This document shows positions 1 through 6,170 of a stretch of 12,259 nt of DNA, piece after piece (within the stretch, counting starts at the first letter, position 1; every line of letters starts with the position of its first letter). Location of the stretch: the NCBI RefSeq assembly GCF_905371695.1, contig NZ_CAJPMA010000049.1, positions 1-12,259 of the forward strand. Reading direction: 5' to 3'. Source of the stretch: an uncultured Campylobacter sp. (GTDB taxonomy: Bacteria; Campylobacterota; Campylobacteria; Campylobacterales; Campylobacteraceae). The notes beneath the pieces are model-generated. The model saw only the letters and a list, made by a program, of their open reading frames with translations. It was not told the origin of the DNA and did no database searches. Position numbers and translations under genes: made by a program.

Positions 1-23
1 GTATTATTTTTATTTTTTTGGTA

Positions 24-54
24 GAAATAAGGACTAAATAAAGCTATTTAGTCC
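24..54 (-). terminator. Intrinsic terminator after the EVE-like/HTH gene
   Basis: A perfect 9-bp inverted repeat, GGACTAAAT (31-39) and ATTTAGTCC (46-54), has a 6-nt loop. Read on the minus strand it is followed by TTATTTC and more T-rich sequence. The stem contains the stop codon of the gene ending at 48, an economical arrangement common in phage. The T-run is interrupted, so efficiency may be moderate. Confidence 0.6.
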
Positions 55-650
55 GCTAAAAAGTCTTTTAGGTTATTTTTAAAAGCTTCCGACTTTTCAA
101 GCTTCGCTTTTAAATTTAGCGTTTCCTTGTAAAGCTCAATCGCTTTTTTCATGGGCTCGCTAGCTTCTCCTGCGCCCGCGTTTTTAATCGCGCTCTCGCT
201 ATACCCTATCTCTTCGCCCAACTCCTTATAAGTCATTTTTAGCTCATCGCAAATTTCTTTAATAATGTTAGGGGAGTTTTGTTTTGCTAGCTTAGATATG
301 ATTTTTTCATCTTTGAGCTCATATACTCCATCGCTCCATTGACGCATATTTGCTATCACCTCTTTTTCATCAACTGTAAAATCTAGCTTTTTGTAGCTAA
401 TCTTATATAGCAGCCTAAAATCCATGCTCCTTTGCTCTACCACACCTACTAATTCAGCAGCACATTTAAACGGTAACCACTTTGCACCCTTTGCCTTGGG
501 GGTTAATTTCTTATCGTATATAAATACGACATCGCCGTAGCTCATTTCTATGTTTGGGCGTTGCATCCAATCATCAAATTTTTCATATTTGATTAATTTG
601 TCAATAGCGAGCGTGTCACCTGTCTTTGCTATAAAGTATCTTTTCTCCAT
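48..650 (-). CDS. Two-domain protein: possible PUA/EVE-like N-terminus plus C-terminal HTH
   Basis: This is a 200-residue protein with no secure family assignment. Residues 1-122 form an alpha/beta domain in which a Trp (W29), a GDVVFIY strand (39-45) and ELVGVV (66-71) resemble, in order and spacing, the core of PUA/EVE/ASCH-type domains that read modified bases; this is a pattern impression only. Residues 128-158 are a Cro/C1-like helix-turn-helix, followed by a charged helix probably forming a coiled coil (165-195). The HTH segment is clearly related to that of the protein at 7281-7718 and to the start of the ORF at 8505-8702. The start is supported by AAGGGAGAC upstream and a TAGAAT -10 at 676-681. 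Its upstream neighbour on the same strand is an adenine methyltransferase, so a link to DNA methylation is conceivable but unproven. Confidence 0.7.
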   Translation of the reverse strand: MEKRYFIAKTGDTLAIDKLIKYEKFDDWMQRPNIEMSYGDVVFIYDKKLTPKAKGAKWLPFKCAAELVGVVEQRSMDFRLLYKISYKKLDFTVDEKEVIANMRQWSDGVYELKDEKIISKLAKQNSPNIIKEICDELKMTYKELGEEIGYSESAIKNAGAGEASEPMKKAIELYKETLNLKAKLEKSEAFKNNLKDFLAD

Positions 651-675
651 TTTGTCGTCTCCCTTTAAACCTCAA

Positions 676-681
676 ATTCTA
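676..681 (-). promoter_or_regulatory. Candidate promoter (extended -10 TAGAAT)
   Basis: On the minus strand TTTTTG-TAGAAT lies about 26 bp before the ATG at 650, with a TG dinucleotide directly before the hexamer and a T-rich upstream tract. Epsilonproteobacterial sigma-70 promoters depend mainly on the -10 box, so no good -35 is expected. It would let the gene at 48-650 be transcribed independently of the methyltransferase. Confidence 0.45.
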
Positions 682-691
682 CAAAAACCTA

Positions 692-713
692 AATTTAAAA
701 CCCCTTACGGGTT
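692..713 (-). terminator. Weak terminator after the methyltransferase
   Basis: AACCC (699-703) and GGGTT (709-713) form a 5-bp stem, followed on the minus strand by TTTTAAATTT-like sequence. It lies about 45 bp beyond the methyltransferase stop codon. The stem is short, so this is tentative. Confidence 0.3.
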
Positions 714-756
714 GCCGATACGGTTTATTATGCCGCGCAGTCTAGCGCTGCTTCTA

Positions 757-1347
757 TTAAGCGGGCTTTGCTTGCTTATATTTGCCTTTTCTCGCCACGT
801 CCTCGCTGCTATCTAGCCAGTGGATGCTCGCAACGCCTTTGTGCCCAGTATCGAAAATATACCAAGCATAAGCCATCATCGCCGTTTCGTATTTGCCGTC
901 GGGGCGTATTTCGGCCGATAACGACGGATAGCGCGTAAAGATATAAATCTTTTCCAAAATCTCGCGCGCGCTCCAAATTTCGTTATACCGCGCTTGCCCC
1001 TGCAAGTAGCTCAAAGGCAGTAAAAACGCAAATCTAGGCGCGACTTCGCAAGCTTTGAGTATAAACTCTTTGGCTAGGCTAAAAGGCGGGTTTGTAACAA
1101 TGGCGTCAAATTTGCGCGTTTCGGCTAGAAAATCTTTGCCGTCTAGCAAATAATCATACGCCGTAATATCCTCGTAGCCAGCTCCTTTTAAAATCGCCGT
1201 TATCGCGCCTGCACCACACGCAGGCTCTAGTATGCGCCCCTCAAATTTCTCAACCTCTAAGAGCCGCCGCGTGATGTTATAGGGCGTCTGGTAGAAGTCG
1301 CTTTTTGATCGCTTCTTGTTGGTGTTGCCGCTGAAGTTCTTACCCAT
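757..1347 (-). CDS. Phage-type DNA N6-adenine methyltransferase
   Basis: A 196-residue class I SAM-dependent methyltransferase predicted to methylate the N6 of adenine in DNA. The SAM-binding motif I is LEPACGAG (40-47) and the catalytic motif IV is NPPF (86-89). The N-terminal SDFYQTP stretch (16-22) matches the region just before motif I in phage adenine methyltransferases. No separate target-recognition domain is visible, and at under 200 residues it is a compact solitary enzyme with no obvious cognate endonuclease in the window. It starts 2 nt after the stop of the acidic protein at 1350-1925, so the two are probably co-transcribed. Possible roles are protection from host restriction or regulation by methylation; the recognition sequence cannot be read from the protein. 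Confidence 0.88.
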   Translation of the reverse strand: MGKNFSGNTNKKRSKSDFYQTPYNITRRLLEVEKFEGRILEPACGAGAITAILKGAGYEDITAYDYLLDGKDFLAETRKFDAIVTNPPFSLAKEFILKACEVAPRFAFLLPLSYLQGQARYNEIWSAREILEKIYIFTRYPSLSAEIRPDGKYETAMMAYAWYIFDTGHKGVASIHWLDSSEDVARKGKYKQAKPA

Positions 1348-1349
1348 TT

Positions 1350-1925
1350 TTAGCCTCTTGCTTGTTCGCCTATTTTCAGCAAAATTTCACATAAGCGAGA
1401 CATAATAGGACTGCGCCCTAGATATACGCCATAAGTCCTATAATTTTCGCCGCGCTCAGCATACTCTCTAGCTTCGCGATCGCTAAAAGTAAATACCATT
1501 CTTTCGTCCGCTATCCATCTTTGCATAGTTGGATAATAAGAGTAGTCATTCAATTCCTTTCGATCTCTTATGTAGCTTTGCAAACCGTCATCATCATCCA
1601 CGTTTAAAAGAATGCCAAGCTCCTTTACTAATTCTAGTTTTTGGGCATCGCTATCGGCATCTATTAGATTTTCGTGTATTTCGTCTATTAGGTATGCTTT
1701 TGCCCGCTTAAGCCCCTCAGCCACGGCATCACCTTCGCTAAATAGCGTCCAATTATCGGCAAATTCCTCGTCTGTGATAATGGTCTCCTTCTTTTGAACT
1801 GTTAAGCCGTAGGGCTGGGCAGTACTTCTAGTGTCTTGTTTAAGCATTTCTTTCCCCAAATCCATTAAAAATTCCGCATCTTCATCGGACAAATAAAACG
1901 GGGATTCCTTGTTATTTTGAGTCAT
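1350..1925 (-). CDS. Acidic protein of unknown function
   Basis: I do not recognise this 191-residue protein. It is strongly acidic, with a run of four Asp near residues 109-112 and many Glu, and appears mainly helical with no membrane segment or signal peptide. The C-terminal half has aromatic residues (YSYYPTMQRW, then ENYRTYGVYLG). The ATG at 1925 is preceded by AAAGGAAC at good spacing. It sits 2 nt before the adenine methyltransferase and after the ssb terminator region, so these two genes probably form a small operon. An acidic DNA-mimic role is one possibility, but nothing in the sequence proves it. Confidence 0.65.
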   Translation of the reverse strand: MTQNNKESPFYLSDEDAEFLMDLGKEMLKQDTRSTAQPYGLTVQKKETIITDEEFADNWTLFSEGDAVAEGLKRAKAYLIDEIHENLIDADSDAQKLELVKELGILLNVDDDDGLQSYIRDRKELNDYSYYPTMQRWIADERMVFTFSDREAREYAERGENYRTYGVYLGRSPIMSRLCEILLKIGEQARG

Positions 1926-1970
1926 ATTAGTTCCTTTAATAATTTATTTATCAAACAAATTTTAACTAGC

Positions 1971-2026
1971 AAAAGCCCTAAATATCGGCTTTTGTATGGC
2001 CGTAGCAAGCTTATATTAAGCCTACG
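1971..2026 (-). terminator. Terminator region downstream of ssb
   Basis: Two hairpins follow the ssb stop codon at 2047. The distal one is AAAAGCC (1971-1977) with GGCTTTT (1987-1993), a 7-bp stem ending in T residues on the minus strand. The proximal one pairs CGTAG (2001-2005) with CTACG (2022-2026) around an inner GCTTA/TAAGC stem (2009-2013, 2017-2021). Together they probably end the rha-recT-ssb transcript. Confidence 0.55.
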
Positions 2027-2046
2027 ATCAAACAACAGTCAAACAA

Positions 2047-2559
2047 TTAAAACGGTATCGTTTTGTCGTCGTCATCGTATTTGGCGTCCACGTCTATTTC
2101 GGGCGCATCGTAGTCTACGTGATAGTCTTTCGGCGGTTGTTGCTGTTTCTTAGGCGTTCCTTGTTGCGGACGCTGATTTGAATAGCCGCCTTGCTGATAG
2201 CCTTGCGAATACCCGCCTTGATTATTGCCCGCTCGTTGCCCGTCGCCTAGCATTTCCATATTCTCGACGGCTACCGTGTGCTTGCTTCTATTTTGTCCGT
2301 TATTGTCCGTCCATTGGTCGAATTTCAAGCGACCCTCGACTAGAAGCTTTGAGCCTTTGCTGAGGTATTGATTAGCTGTTTCGGCTTGTTTGCCGAAAAA
2401 CGTAATGTCGATAAAGCACGTTTCCTCGCGCTTTTCGCCGTTTACGCTAAATTTGCGGGTTACGGCAATGCCGGAGCTGCCTATCGCCGCGCCGCCTTGT
2501 GTGTAGCGTAGCTCAATATCGCGTGTTAAATTTCCGACTAAAACTATTTTGTTAAACAT
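2047..2559 (-). CDS. ssb: Single-stranded DNA-binding protein
   Basis: A 170-residue SSB. The N-terminal OB-fold runs from MFNKIVLVGNLTRDIELRYT to about residue 107 and contains the typical FIDITFFGKQAE and LLVEGRLKFDQW segments. A flexible Gly/Gln-rich linker (about 110-142) follows, and the protein ends in the acidic tip DDDDKTIPF that recruits partner proteins in bacterial SSBs. It coats single-stranded DNA during recombination and replication and would work with the RecT protein encoded two genes upstream. The start overlaps the end of the small basic ORF by 16 nt, with GAAAGG before the ATG. Its length and domain order are normal, and the phage context suggests an element-borne copy rather than the host chromosomal gene. 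Confidence 0.96.
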   Translation of the reverse strand: MFNKIVLVGNLTRDIELRYTQGGAAIGSSGIAVTRKFSVNGEKREETCFIDITFFGKQAETANQYLSKGSKLLVEGRLKFDQWTDNNGQNRSKHTVAVENMEMLGDGQRAGNNQGGYSQGYQQGGYSNQRPQQGTPKKQQQPPKDYHVDYDAPEIDVDAKYDDDDKTIPF

Positions 2560-2738
2560 CTTTTAGCCTTTCGCCTATTTGCCCTTATCCTTTGGCTCCT
2601 ATCGTAAGTGCCTTTTGTGCGTCTTATTTTTGAGTGAGACATGCGGGCTTTGCTCTTTTTTGTTTGTGGCACACCTTGAAAATCATCTACGCCGTTTAAC
2701 CCCGCGAACAATGCGCTTAAAATCCCCAATGCTTTCAT
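2544..2738 (-). CDS. Small basic protein between recT and ssb
   Basis: A 64-residue protein with a short hydrophobic N-terminus (about residues 4-15) and a strongly basic remainder (many Lys and Arg from residue 27 on). I do not recognise a family. It is likely real: an AAGGAG ribosome binding site precedes the ATG at 2738, it begins 3 nt after the recT stop codon, and its end overlaps the ssb start by 16 nt, giving a tight recT-ORF-ssb unit. The charge suggests nucleic-acid binding, and the location suggests an accessory to annealing or strand transfer, but that is inference from context. The segment around VPQTKKSKAR faintly recalls ribosomal protein bL32, which I judge to be compositional. 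Confidence 0.6.
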   Translation of the reverse strand: MKALGILSALFAGLNGVDDFQGVPQTKKSKARMSHSKIRRTKGTYDRSQRIRANRRKAKRCLTK

Positions 2739-2741
2739 TTT

Positions 2742-3767
2742 TTAACTCCTTAAATCTTCCATTAACGCGTCAATGCTGTTCGGATCTGCTAAATACGCTT
2801 TCGCCTCGTCGGGCGACATTCTTCCCAAAAGCTTTTCGGCCTCGTCCTCGCTTGCGCCTCTTTTCATCAGCTCGCTTTGCAAAGCGTCAAGCGGTAGCAC
2901 GCCATCGTCTGCGTCGATTTCTACTTCAAGGGGTGCGGCTTCGATGTATTCGGCTTCGTCAACTGTCAAATTTTGTTTGACGGTTGAGCTGTTCGGTTTT
3001 TCCGAACTGCTCAAAAGCTCGTTTAGGTTTTGCGTCGCTTTTGTTTCAATTTTAGGCGCACTCTGCTCGGCTCTTATCGGTTCGTCTTCCAAACTTACGG
3101 CTTCAGCCAGGCGATCATTTATCGGCAAGCGGCTGGCGACGTATTTAAGGGCTTTTGCCTTGTACATCTCTTCCGCCCATTCAAGCCAGATGTTAGCCAG
3201 CTTATCCTTTTGGGTCTGGTTTTGGCTTTTTAGGCGCAACTTTTCAAGCTTCTTTTTACTTACGAATTCGCTAAATACGTTTTCGCCGCTATCTTTAGCA
3301 TAAACGATTACGCCTACTAGGTTATTAAATACCCAGTCTCCGTCGTCGTCGCTTCGTTCGTCGTAATTGGGCTTAAAATTTATCTTATCTTCAAGCCCGT
3401 TAAACTCGATTTCGAATTCGTCGCATTTATACACCGCTACGGCTCTAAATTTCCAGCCATTTTTCATTCCTAGGCTAATAAGTCCTTTATAGCCTATTTG
3501 CAGTTGCGCGACGCCCTTATACGGCACGACGTAAGCTTGCCCGAATAGTTTATTCGGGTGCAAACCGATTTGGACTATTTGCATTGCGGTATTTACTATG
3601 CTTTCAACGTTGCAATTTCTCAAATTGCCGTCATTGGCCATATTAACTATCGCACTTGCAAAAACTGACGCCTTAGCCTTGTCGTTGCCGACTATGGTTG
3701 AAATTTGGCTCATTTTCGAGCCGACTAACGCCCTTGCGTCTTGTTCTCTAATTTGTAGTTGGTTCAT
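2742..3767 (-). CDS. recT: RecT-family single-strand annealing protein
   Basis: A 341-residue RecT-family recombinase that anneals complementary single strands and promotes strand invasion without ATP. The core (about 10-225) has recognisable family segments: VNTAMQIVQIGLHPNKLFGQAYVVPYKG, GYKGLISLGMKNG, and the helix WAEEMYKAKALKYVASRLP. The remaining roughly 110 residues are a low-complexity acidic linker and a C-terminal helical segment (about 295-330, LQSELMKRGASEDEAEKLLG) not found in the 269-residue E. coli RecT. The ATG at 3767 is preceded by AGAGGAC and lies 10 nt after the antirepressor stop. The partner exonuclease is encoded upstream at 5217-6026, and ssb lies downstream, giving a complete but interrupted RecE/RecT/SSB set. 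Confidence 0.94.
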   Translation of the reverse strand: MNQLQIREQDARALVGSKMSQISTIVGNDKAKASVFASAIVNMANDGNLRNCNVESIVNTAMQIVQIGLHPNKLFGQAYVVPYKGVAQLQIGYKGLISLGMKNGWKFRAVAVYKCDEFEIEFNGLEDKINFKPNYDERSDDDGDWVFNNLVGVIVYAKDSGENVFSEFVSKKKLEKLRLKSQNQTQKDKLANIWLEWAEEMYKAKALKYVASRLPINDRLAEAVSLEDEPIRAEQSAPKIETKATQNLNELLSSSEKPNSSTVKQNLTVDEAEYIEAAPLEVEIDADDGVLPLDALQSELMKRGASEDEAEKLLGRMSPDEAKAYLADPNSIDALMEDLRS

Positions 3768-3777
3768 TTTTTGTCCT

Positions 3778-4689
3778 CTATGCGGCTTTCCTAAAAGCTT
3801 CTACTATTTTTGCGCTAAGCGCGACTTGGCCTTTTGCGGTGATCTTGGTCGTAAATCTCTCTTTGTTGCCCTTCGGCGTTACGATGACTTGCGGTATCAC
3901 TTCAAAGTACCCGACGTCTAGCCACCTTTGGTAAGGCATATTGTCCGCCATTAGATATTTTTCGTCTCTTAGCCATTTAAAAATTCTATTTCGTCCGACG
4001 CTTACGTCGTTTTCGTCGCAAAGCGTTTTTACGAAGTCGCCTATTAGCGCGCTCGTGGCGCTTGCTTCTACCGCTTCGGCAAATACGATTTTAGGCAAAT
4101 CGGCAAGGCGTTGCGCTTCTAGCGCTTCGATCTTGTCCACTTGGGCTATCGCTAGCTCCAAAGCCTCTTTGTAATTGCGCGGAACATTAAACGGATTTTT
4201 TAGTTTTTCGGCCATAGCATTAAAGGCATTAATGTAAGCTATTTTAAATTTGTAAAACTTATCGCCGTTAAAGCTCATCGCTAAAAGTGTGAAGCCGTCT
4301 TTTGAGACTAAAAAATACGGTCTGCTTTCGCCCTTTTTATCTGTATATTCAACGAGCCGAAAATTTGACCCGTTGAAATTATCTTGCGGAAGCTCCCTAA
4401 TTTTCGCTAAAATATGCTTGTGTTCTTTCTCGAACACGTCTGCAATTTGTAGGGAAGTAGTCCAGATTTGGTCGTCGGCTACTTCCAACTTGATCTCTTG
4501 GTCGTTGATAATTAAATTATCCATTGCTTGATCCTTTATTTTAAATTTCTTATTTACAAAATAGGCGTCATTGTTTAGATAAGCCATAACGGCTCCGACC
4601 TTTGTGTATATCTCGGTCGTTGCTGCTTCTAAGTCGTTTTGTATACGGCTTAAATAGAGAGTGGCTTGCTCGGCAGTATGCATTGTCAT
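3778..4689 (-). CDS. Rha-type phage antirepressor with KilAC domain
   Basis: A 303-residue three-part regulator. Residues 1-55 carry a short helical segment with the motif YTxxGAVxAYxxND, also found at the C-terminus of the antirepressor at 6387-7124. Residues about 74-165 match the Rha phage regulatory domain (IWTTSLQIADVFEKEHKHIL, then FLVSKDGFTLLAMSF). Residues about 195-303 match the KilAC/ANT antirepressor C-terminal domain (RIFKWLRDEKYLM, then ITAKGQVALSAKI). Such proteins usually counteract phage repressors or control lytic genes. The ATG at 4689 has AAGGAC upstream and is driven by the promoter at 4740-4768. An internal ATG at 4524 (M56), at the start of the Rha part, also has a good AAAGGATC site, so a shorter form is possible. 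Confidence 0.88.
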   Translation of the reverse strand: MTMHTAEQATLYLSRIQNDLEAATTEIYTKVGAVMAYLNNDAYFVNKKFKIKDQAMDNLIINDQEIKLEVADDQIWTTSLQIADVFEKEHKHILAKIRELPQDNFNGSNFRLVEYTDKKGESRPYFLVSKDGFTLLAMSFNGDKFYKFKIAYINAFNAMAEKLKNPFNVPRNYKEALELAIAQVDKIEALEAQRLADLPKIVFAEAVEASATSALIGDFVKTLCDENDVSVGRNRIFKWLRDEKYLMADNMPYQRWLDVGYFEVIPQVIVTPKGNKERFTTKITAKGQVALSAKIVEAFRKAA

Positions 4690-4703
4690 TTTTAAAGTCC
4701 TTA

Positions 4704-4763
4704 TGTATTTATTTGTATTCTTTTGAAATACATAGCCGAATAATACTACTTTTAAAATGTATT
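4704..4763. repeat. TGTATT half-site array in the rha/RHH control region
   Basis: TGTATT occurs at 4704-4709, 4714-4719 and 4758-4763, with the reverse form AATACA at 4727-4732. The first two are exactly 10 bp apart, one helical turn; the second and third form an inverted pair around a 7-bp centre. They flank and overlap the rha promoter, so they are good operator candidates, plausibly for one of the RHH proteins encoded next door. Confidence 0.5.
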
Positions 4764-4768
4764 GTCAA
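4740..4768 (-). promoter_or_regulatory. Strong sigma-70 promoter of the rha-recT-ssb operon
   Basis: On the minus strand a perfect -35 TTGACA (4763-4768) is followed by a 17-bp spacer and -10 TATTAT (4740-4745). The transcription start would be near 4733, giving a leader of about 45 nt before the ATG at 4689. A near-identical promoter architecture precedes the other antirepressor (7170-7198). Confidence 0.85.
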
Positions 4769-4807
4769 GTATTCTATTGTATGCTTCAAAAATAAAAATA
4801 TTTTTGA

Positions 4808-4813
4808 TATACT
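4808..4813 (+). promoter_or_regulatory. Promoter of the plus-strand RHH gene (-10 TATACT)
   Basis: TATACT lies 25 bp before the ATG at 4839, with a weak -35 TTCAAA (4785-4790) at 17-bp spacing. It is divergent from the rha promoter, and the two share about 150 bp of AT-rich control DNA. Confidence 0.6.
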
Positions 4814-4838
4814 ACAAAAAATCACAAGGGGCTACACG

Positions 4839-5063
4839 ATGGCAGAACAAGACACGCAAGAACAAAGCCAAAATAAAACAGAGATAATGTCTGTTAGGCT
4901 TGATCCGCTAACAAAAGAGAAGCTAGCTTATATTTGCGATTTGGAGTATCGCCCCGTAGCTTTACAAATCCGCAAAATAATAGAGGATTTTATAAGGCGC
5001 TACGAGAAAGAAAACGGGCTAGAACACGATATTAAGTATCCGGGCAACGAGATTGTTTTTTAG
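4839..5063 (+). CDS. Ribbon-helix-helix regulator, plus strand
   Basis: A 74-residue protein, the only regulator on the plus strand. After a hydrophilic N-terminal arm, residues 16-52 form a ribbon-helix-helix unit: strand IMSVRLD, helix KEKLAYICDLE, then EYRPVALQIRKIIEDFI. Such proteins dimerise and insert the N-terminal beta ribbon into the DNA major groove. I place the start at the ATG at 4839 because AAGGGGC lies just upstream and the promoter at 4808-4813 excludes the longer open frame. It shares 17 of 37 aligned residues with the RHH protein encoded on the opposite strand at 5032-5199, and the two genes overlap tail to tail by 32 bp. It is divergent from rha, so it probably controls that promoter, its own, or both. 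Confidence 0.85.
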   Translation: MAEQDTQEQSQNKTEIMSVRLDPLTKEKLAYICDLEYRPVALQIRKIIEDFIRRYEKENGLEHDIKYPGNEIVF

Positions 5064-5199
5064 ATTTTAGATAATCCGTTAAAATTTTACGTAAGTGCAT
5101 AGCTAGGGGGCGATACTCTTTTTGCGCGTCGTCTTTTAGCTTTTGTAGCGTTTCGTCGTCTAGGCGTATGCTAACGATGTTGGTTTGCTTGTCTTTCAT
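5032..5199 (-). CDS. Ribbon-helix-helix regulator, minus strand
   Basis: A 55-residue RHH protein with strand IVSIRLD (8-14), a first helix to about residue 26 and EYRPLAMHLRKILTDYL (28-44). I use the ATG at 5199 rather than the TTG at 5214: the AAAGGACAAG sequence sits at correct spacing before that ATG, and the TTG would place the ribosome binding site inside the coding region. It begins 17 nt after the stop codon of the RecE-like exonuclease, so it is the last gene of that operon. Its 3' end overlaps the end of the paralogous plus-strand RHH gene. Antitoxin function is possible for this fold, but no toxin ORF is adjacent, so a transcriptional regulator is more likely. Confidence 0.85.
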   Translation of the reverse strand: MKDKQTNIVSIRLDDETLQKLKDDAQKEYRPLAMHLRKILTDYLKSKKQSRCPDT

Positions 5200-5216
5200 C
5201 TCTTGTCCTTTCAAAT

Positions 5217-6026
5217 TTAGGCTATGCTCTCATAAAATTTCCACGTCGGCAGGCTTAGCGTCTGTATCGCTTCTATTCGCTCGCTTTGCGGCTCAAATTT
5301 GGCGTATCCCCACCACTCGCCGCGCGCCAGGCAAAGCTTGTAGCGTTCAAGTAGGGCTAGGTAGGTTTTGCGTCCTTGCTCGATCGCGGCATCGTCAAGA
5401 GTATAAAAGCCGACCATAAAGGGCTTTTTGGTCTCCACCGCGATAAAAAGGAAGTTATTAACCGTTTTGCCGAGACTTCTTAAAATATCGCCGTAAAACG
5501 CCGCTTGCACGTGATAATTAAAGCTGGCTACCGACCTGGCAAAGCCGTCCGCGCTAGCGTCCGAAGTGGTTTTTAAATCTATGCAAAGCCCTAAATTTTC
5601 ATTGAAAAAATCAGGGCGGCATTTAACCGCTACGCCGTCAATCTCGCTAAAATAGCTTTGCTCGGCTAGCCCGTCTCTTAAAAAAACCGCCGTTTCGCGC
5701 ATAGAATTAACCGCGTTTGCTATCTGCTTGACCGTATCGTAAGTCTCGCCGCTAAGAGCCGTTTTATCGCCCAAATTGGCTAAAAAATCGTTATAGGCGG
5801 TCTTACCCTCTTTGGTGCGTTTATCGACGTCCGGTTCTATGCAAAACTCGTTAAAAAAATCGCTAGGCTCTAAAATAAGCTTATGCACTGCCGAGCCTAG
5901 GGTTAAAGCCGCGCTATCTTTGCGCTCGAATTCGTCTTTAAATTTGTAGTGAAAAGGGCTACGAGCTAATAAATCAAGATCGCTTTTTGAAATCTCGGGG
6001 CGCGCGTGATATTCTTTGTTCGTCAT
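5217..6026 (-). CDS. RecE-like PD-(D/E)XK exonuclease
   Basis: A 269-residue nuclease of the RecE (exodeoxyribonuclease VIII, C-terminal domain) type that resects one strand of double-stranded DNA to give the substrate for RecT. The PD-(D/E)XK core is visible: GSAVHKL with H48, CRPD with D139, DLKTT with D150 and K152, and QAAFY with Q174 and Y178. The 11-residue spacing between the two Asp and the DxK arrangement match E. coli RecE. The length matches the catalytic domain alone, without the long N-terminal region of E. coli RecE. The start ATG at 6026 follows AAAGGATGA and lies 3 nt after the stop codon of a 43-aa ORF. Unusually, it is separated from recT by an RHH gene, the plus-strand RHH gene and rha. 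Confidence 0.92.
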   Translation of the reverse strand: MTNKEYHARPEISKSDLDLLARSPFHYKFKDEFERKDSAALTLGSAVHKLILEPSDFFNEFCIEPDVDKRTKEGKTAYNDFLANLGDKTALSGETYDTVKQIANAVNSMRETAVFLRDGLAEQSYFSEIDGVAVKCRPDFFNENLGLCIDLKTTSDASADGFARSVASFNYHVQAAFYGDILRSLGKTVNNFLFIAVETKKPFMVGFYTLDDAAIEQGRKTYLALLERYKLCLARGEWWGYAKFEPQSERIEAIQTLSLPTWKFYESIA

Positions 6027-6029
6027 CGC

Positions 6030-6161
6030 TCATCCTTTTGCTAACGCGCCCGTTTCGCGCAGATACGAATTTATAAACGTTAAAAAATCCTTTATCGTCC
6101 AATCGCCTAGCGCCCGCGGCGGGATTAGACTAATCCAAAATTTAAACTCTTTGAAGTCCAT
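6030..6161 (-). CDS. 43-aa small protein upstream of the exonuclease
   Basis: A short ORF of 43 residues (starting MDFKEFKFWISLIPPRAL and ending in ETGALAKG). It is supported by an AAGGAGAG ribosome binding site before the ATG at 6161 and by fitting exactly between the 70-aa ORF (9-nt gap) and the exonuclease (3-nt gap). Trp and Pro residues and alternating hydrophobics suggest a small amphipathic helix pair, with no clear membrane segment. I do not recognise it. A 15-bp perfect palindrome at 6122-6136 lies within it. Confidence 0.6.
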   Translation of the reverse strand: MDFKEFKFWISLIPPRALGDWTIKDFLTFINSYLRETGALAKG

Positions 6162-6170
6162 TTTCTCTCC

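Noticed and set aside
2544..2738. Resemblance of the small basic protein to ribosomal protein bL32 (VPQTKKSKAR segment).
   Set aside because: The match is short, basic and compositional; the rest of the bL32 sequence is missing and the N-terminus is hydrophobic.
2773..3303. A long plus-strand open frame (176 codons) opposite recT.
   Set aside because: It is Ser/Leu/Ala-rich shadow translation of a securely identified minus-strand gene, with no ribosome binding site or family match.
4602..4838. Longer open frame upstream of the plus-strand RHH ATG.
   Set aside because: It crosses the likely promoter and the rha coding region, and the ATG at 4839 has its own ribosome binding site.
5032..5199. 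Toxin-antitoxin pair, with an RHH protein as antitoxin.
   Set aside because: Neither RHH gene has an adjacent small toxin ORF; the neighbours are the exonuclease and the antirepressor.
5200..5214. TTG start at 5214 for the minus-strand RHH protein.
   Set aside because: The ribosome binding site lies downstream of this TTG and correctly before the ATG at 5199.
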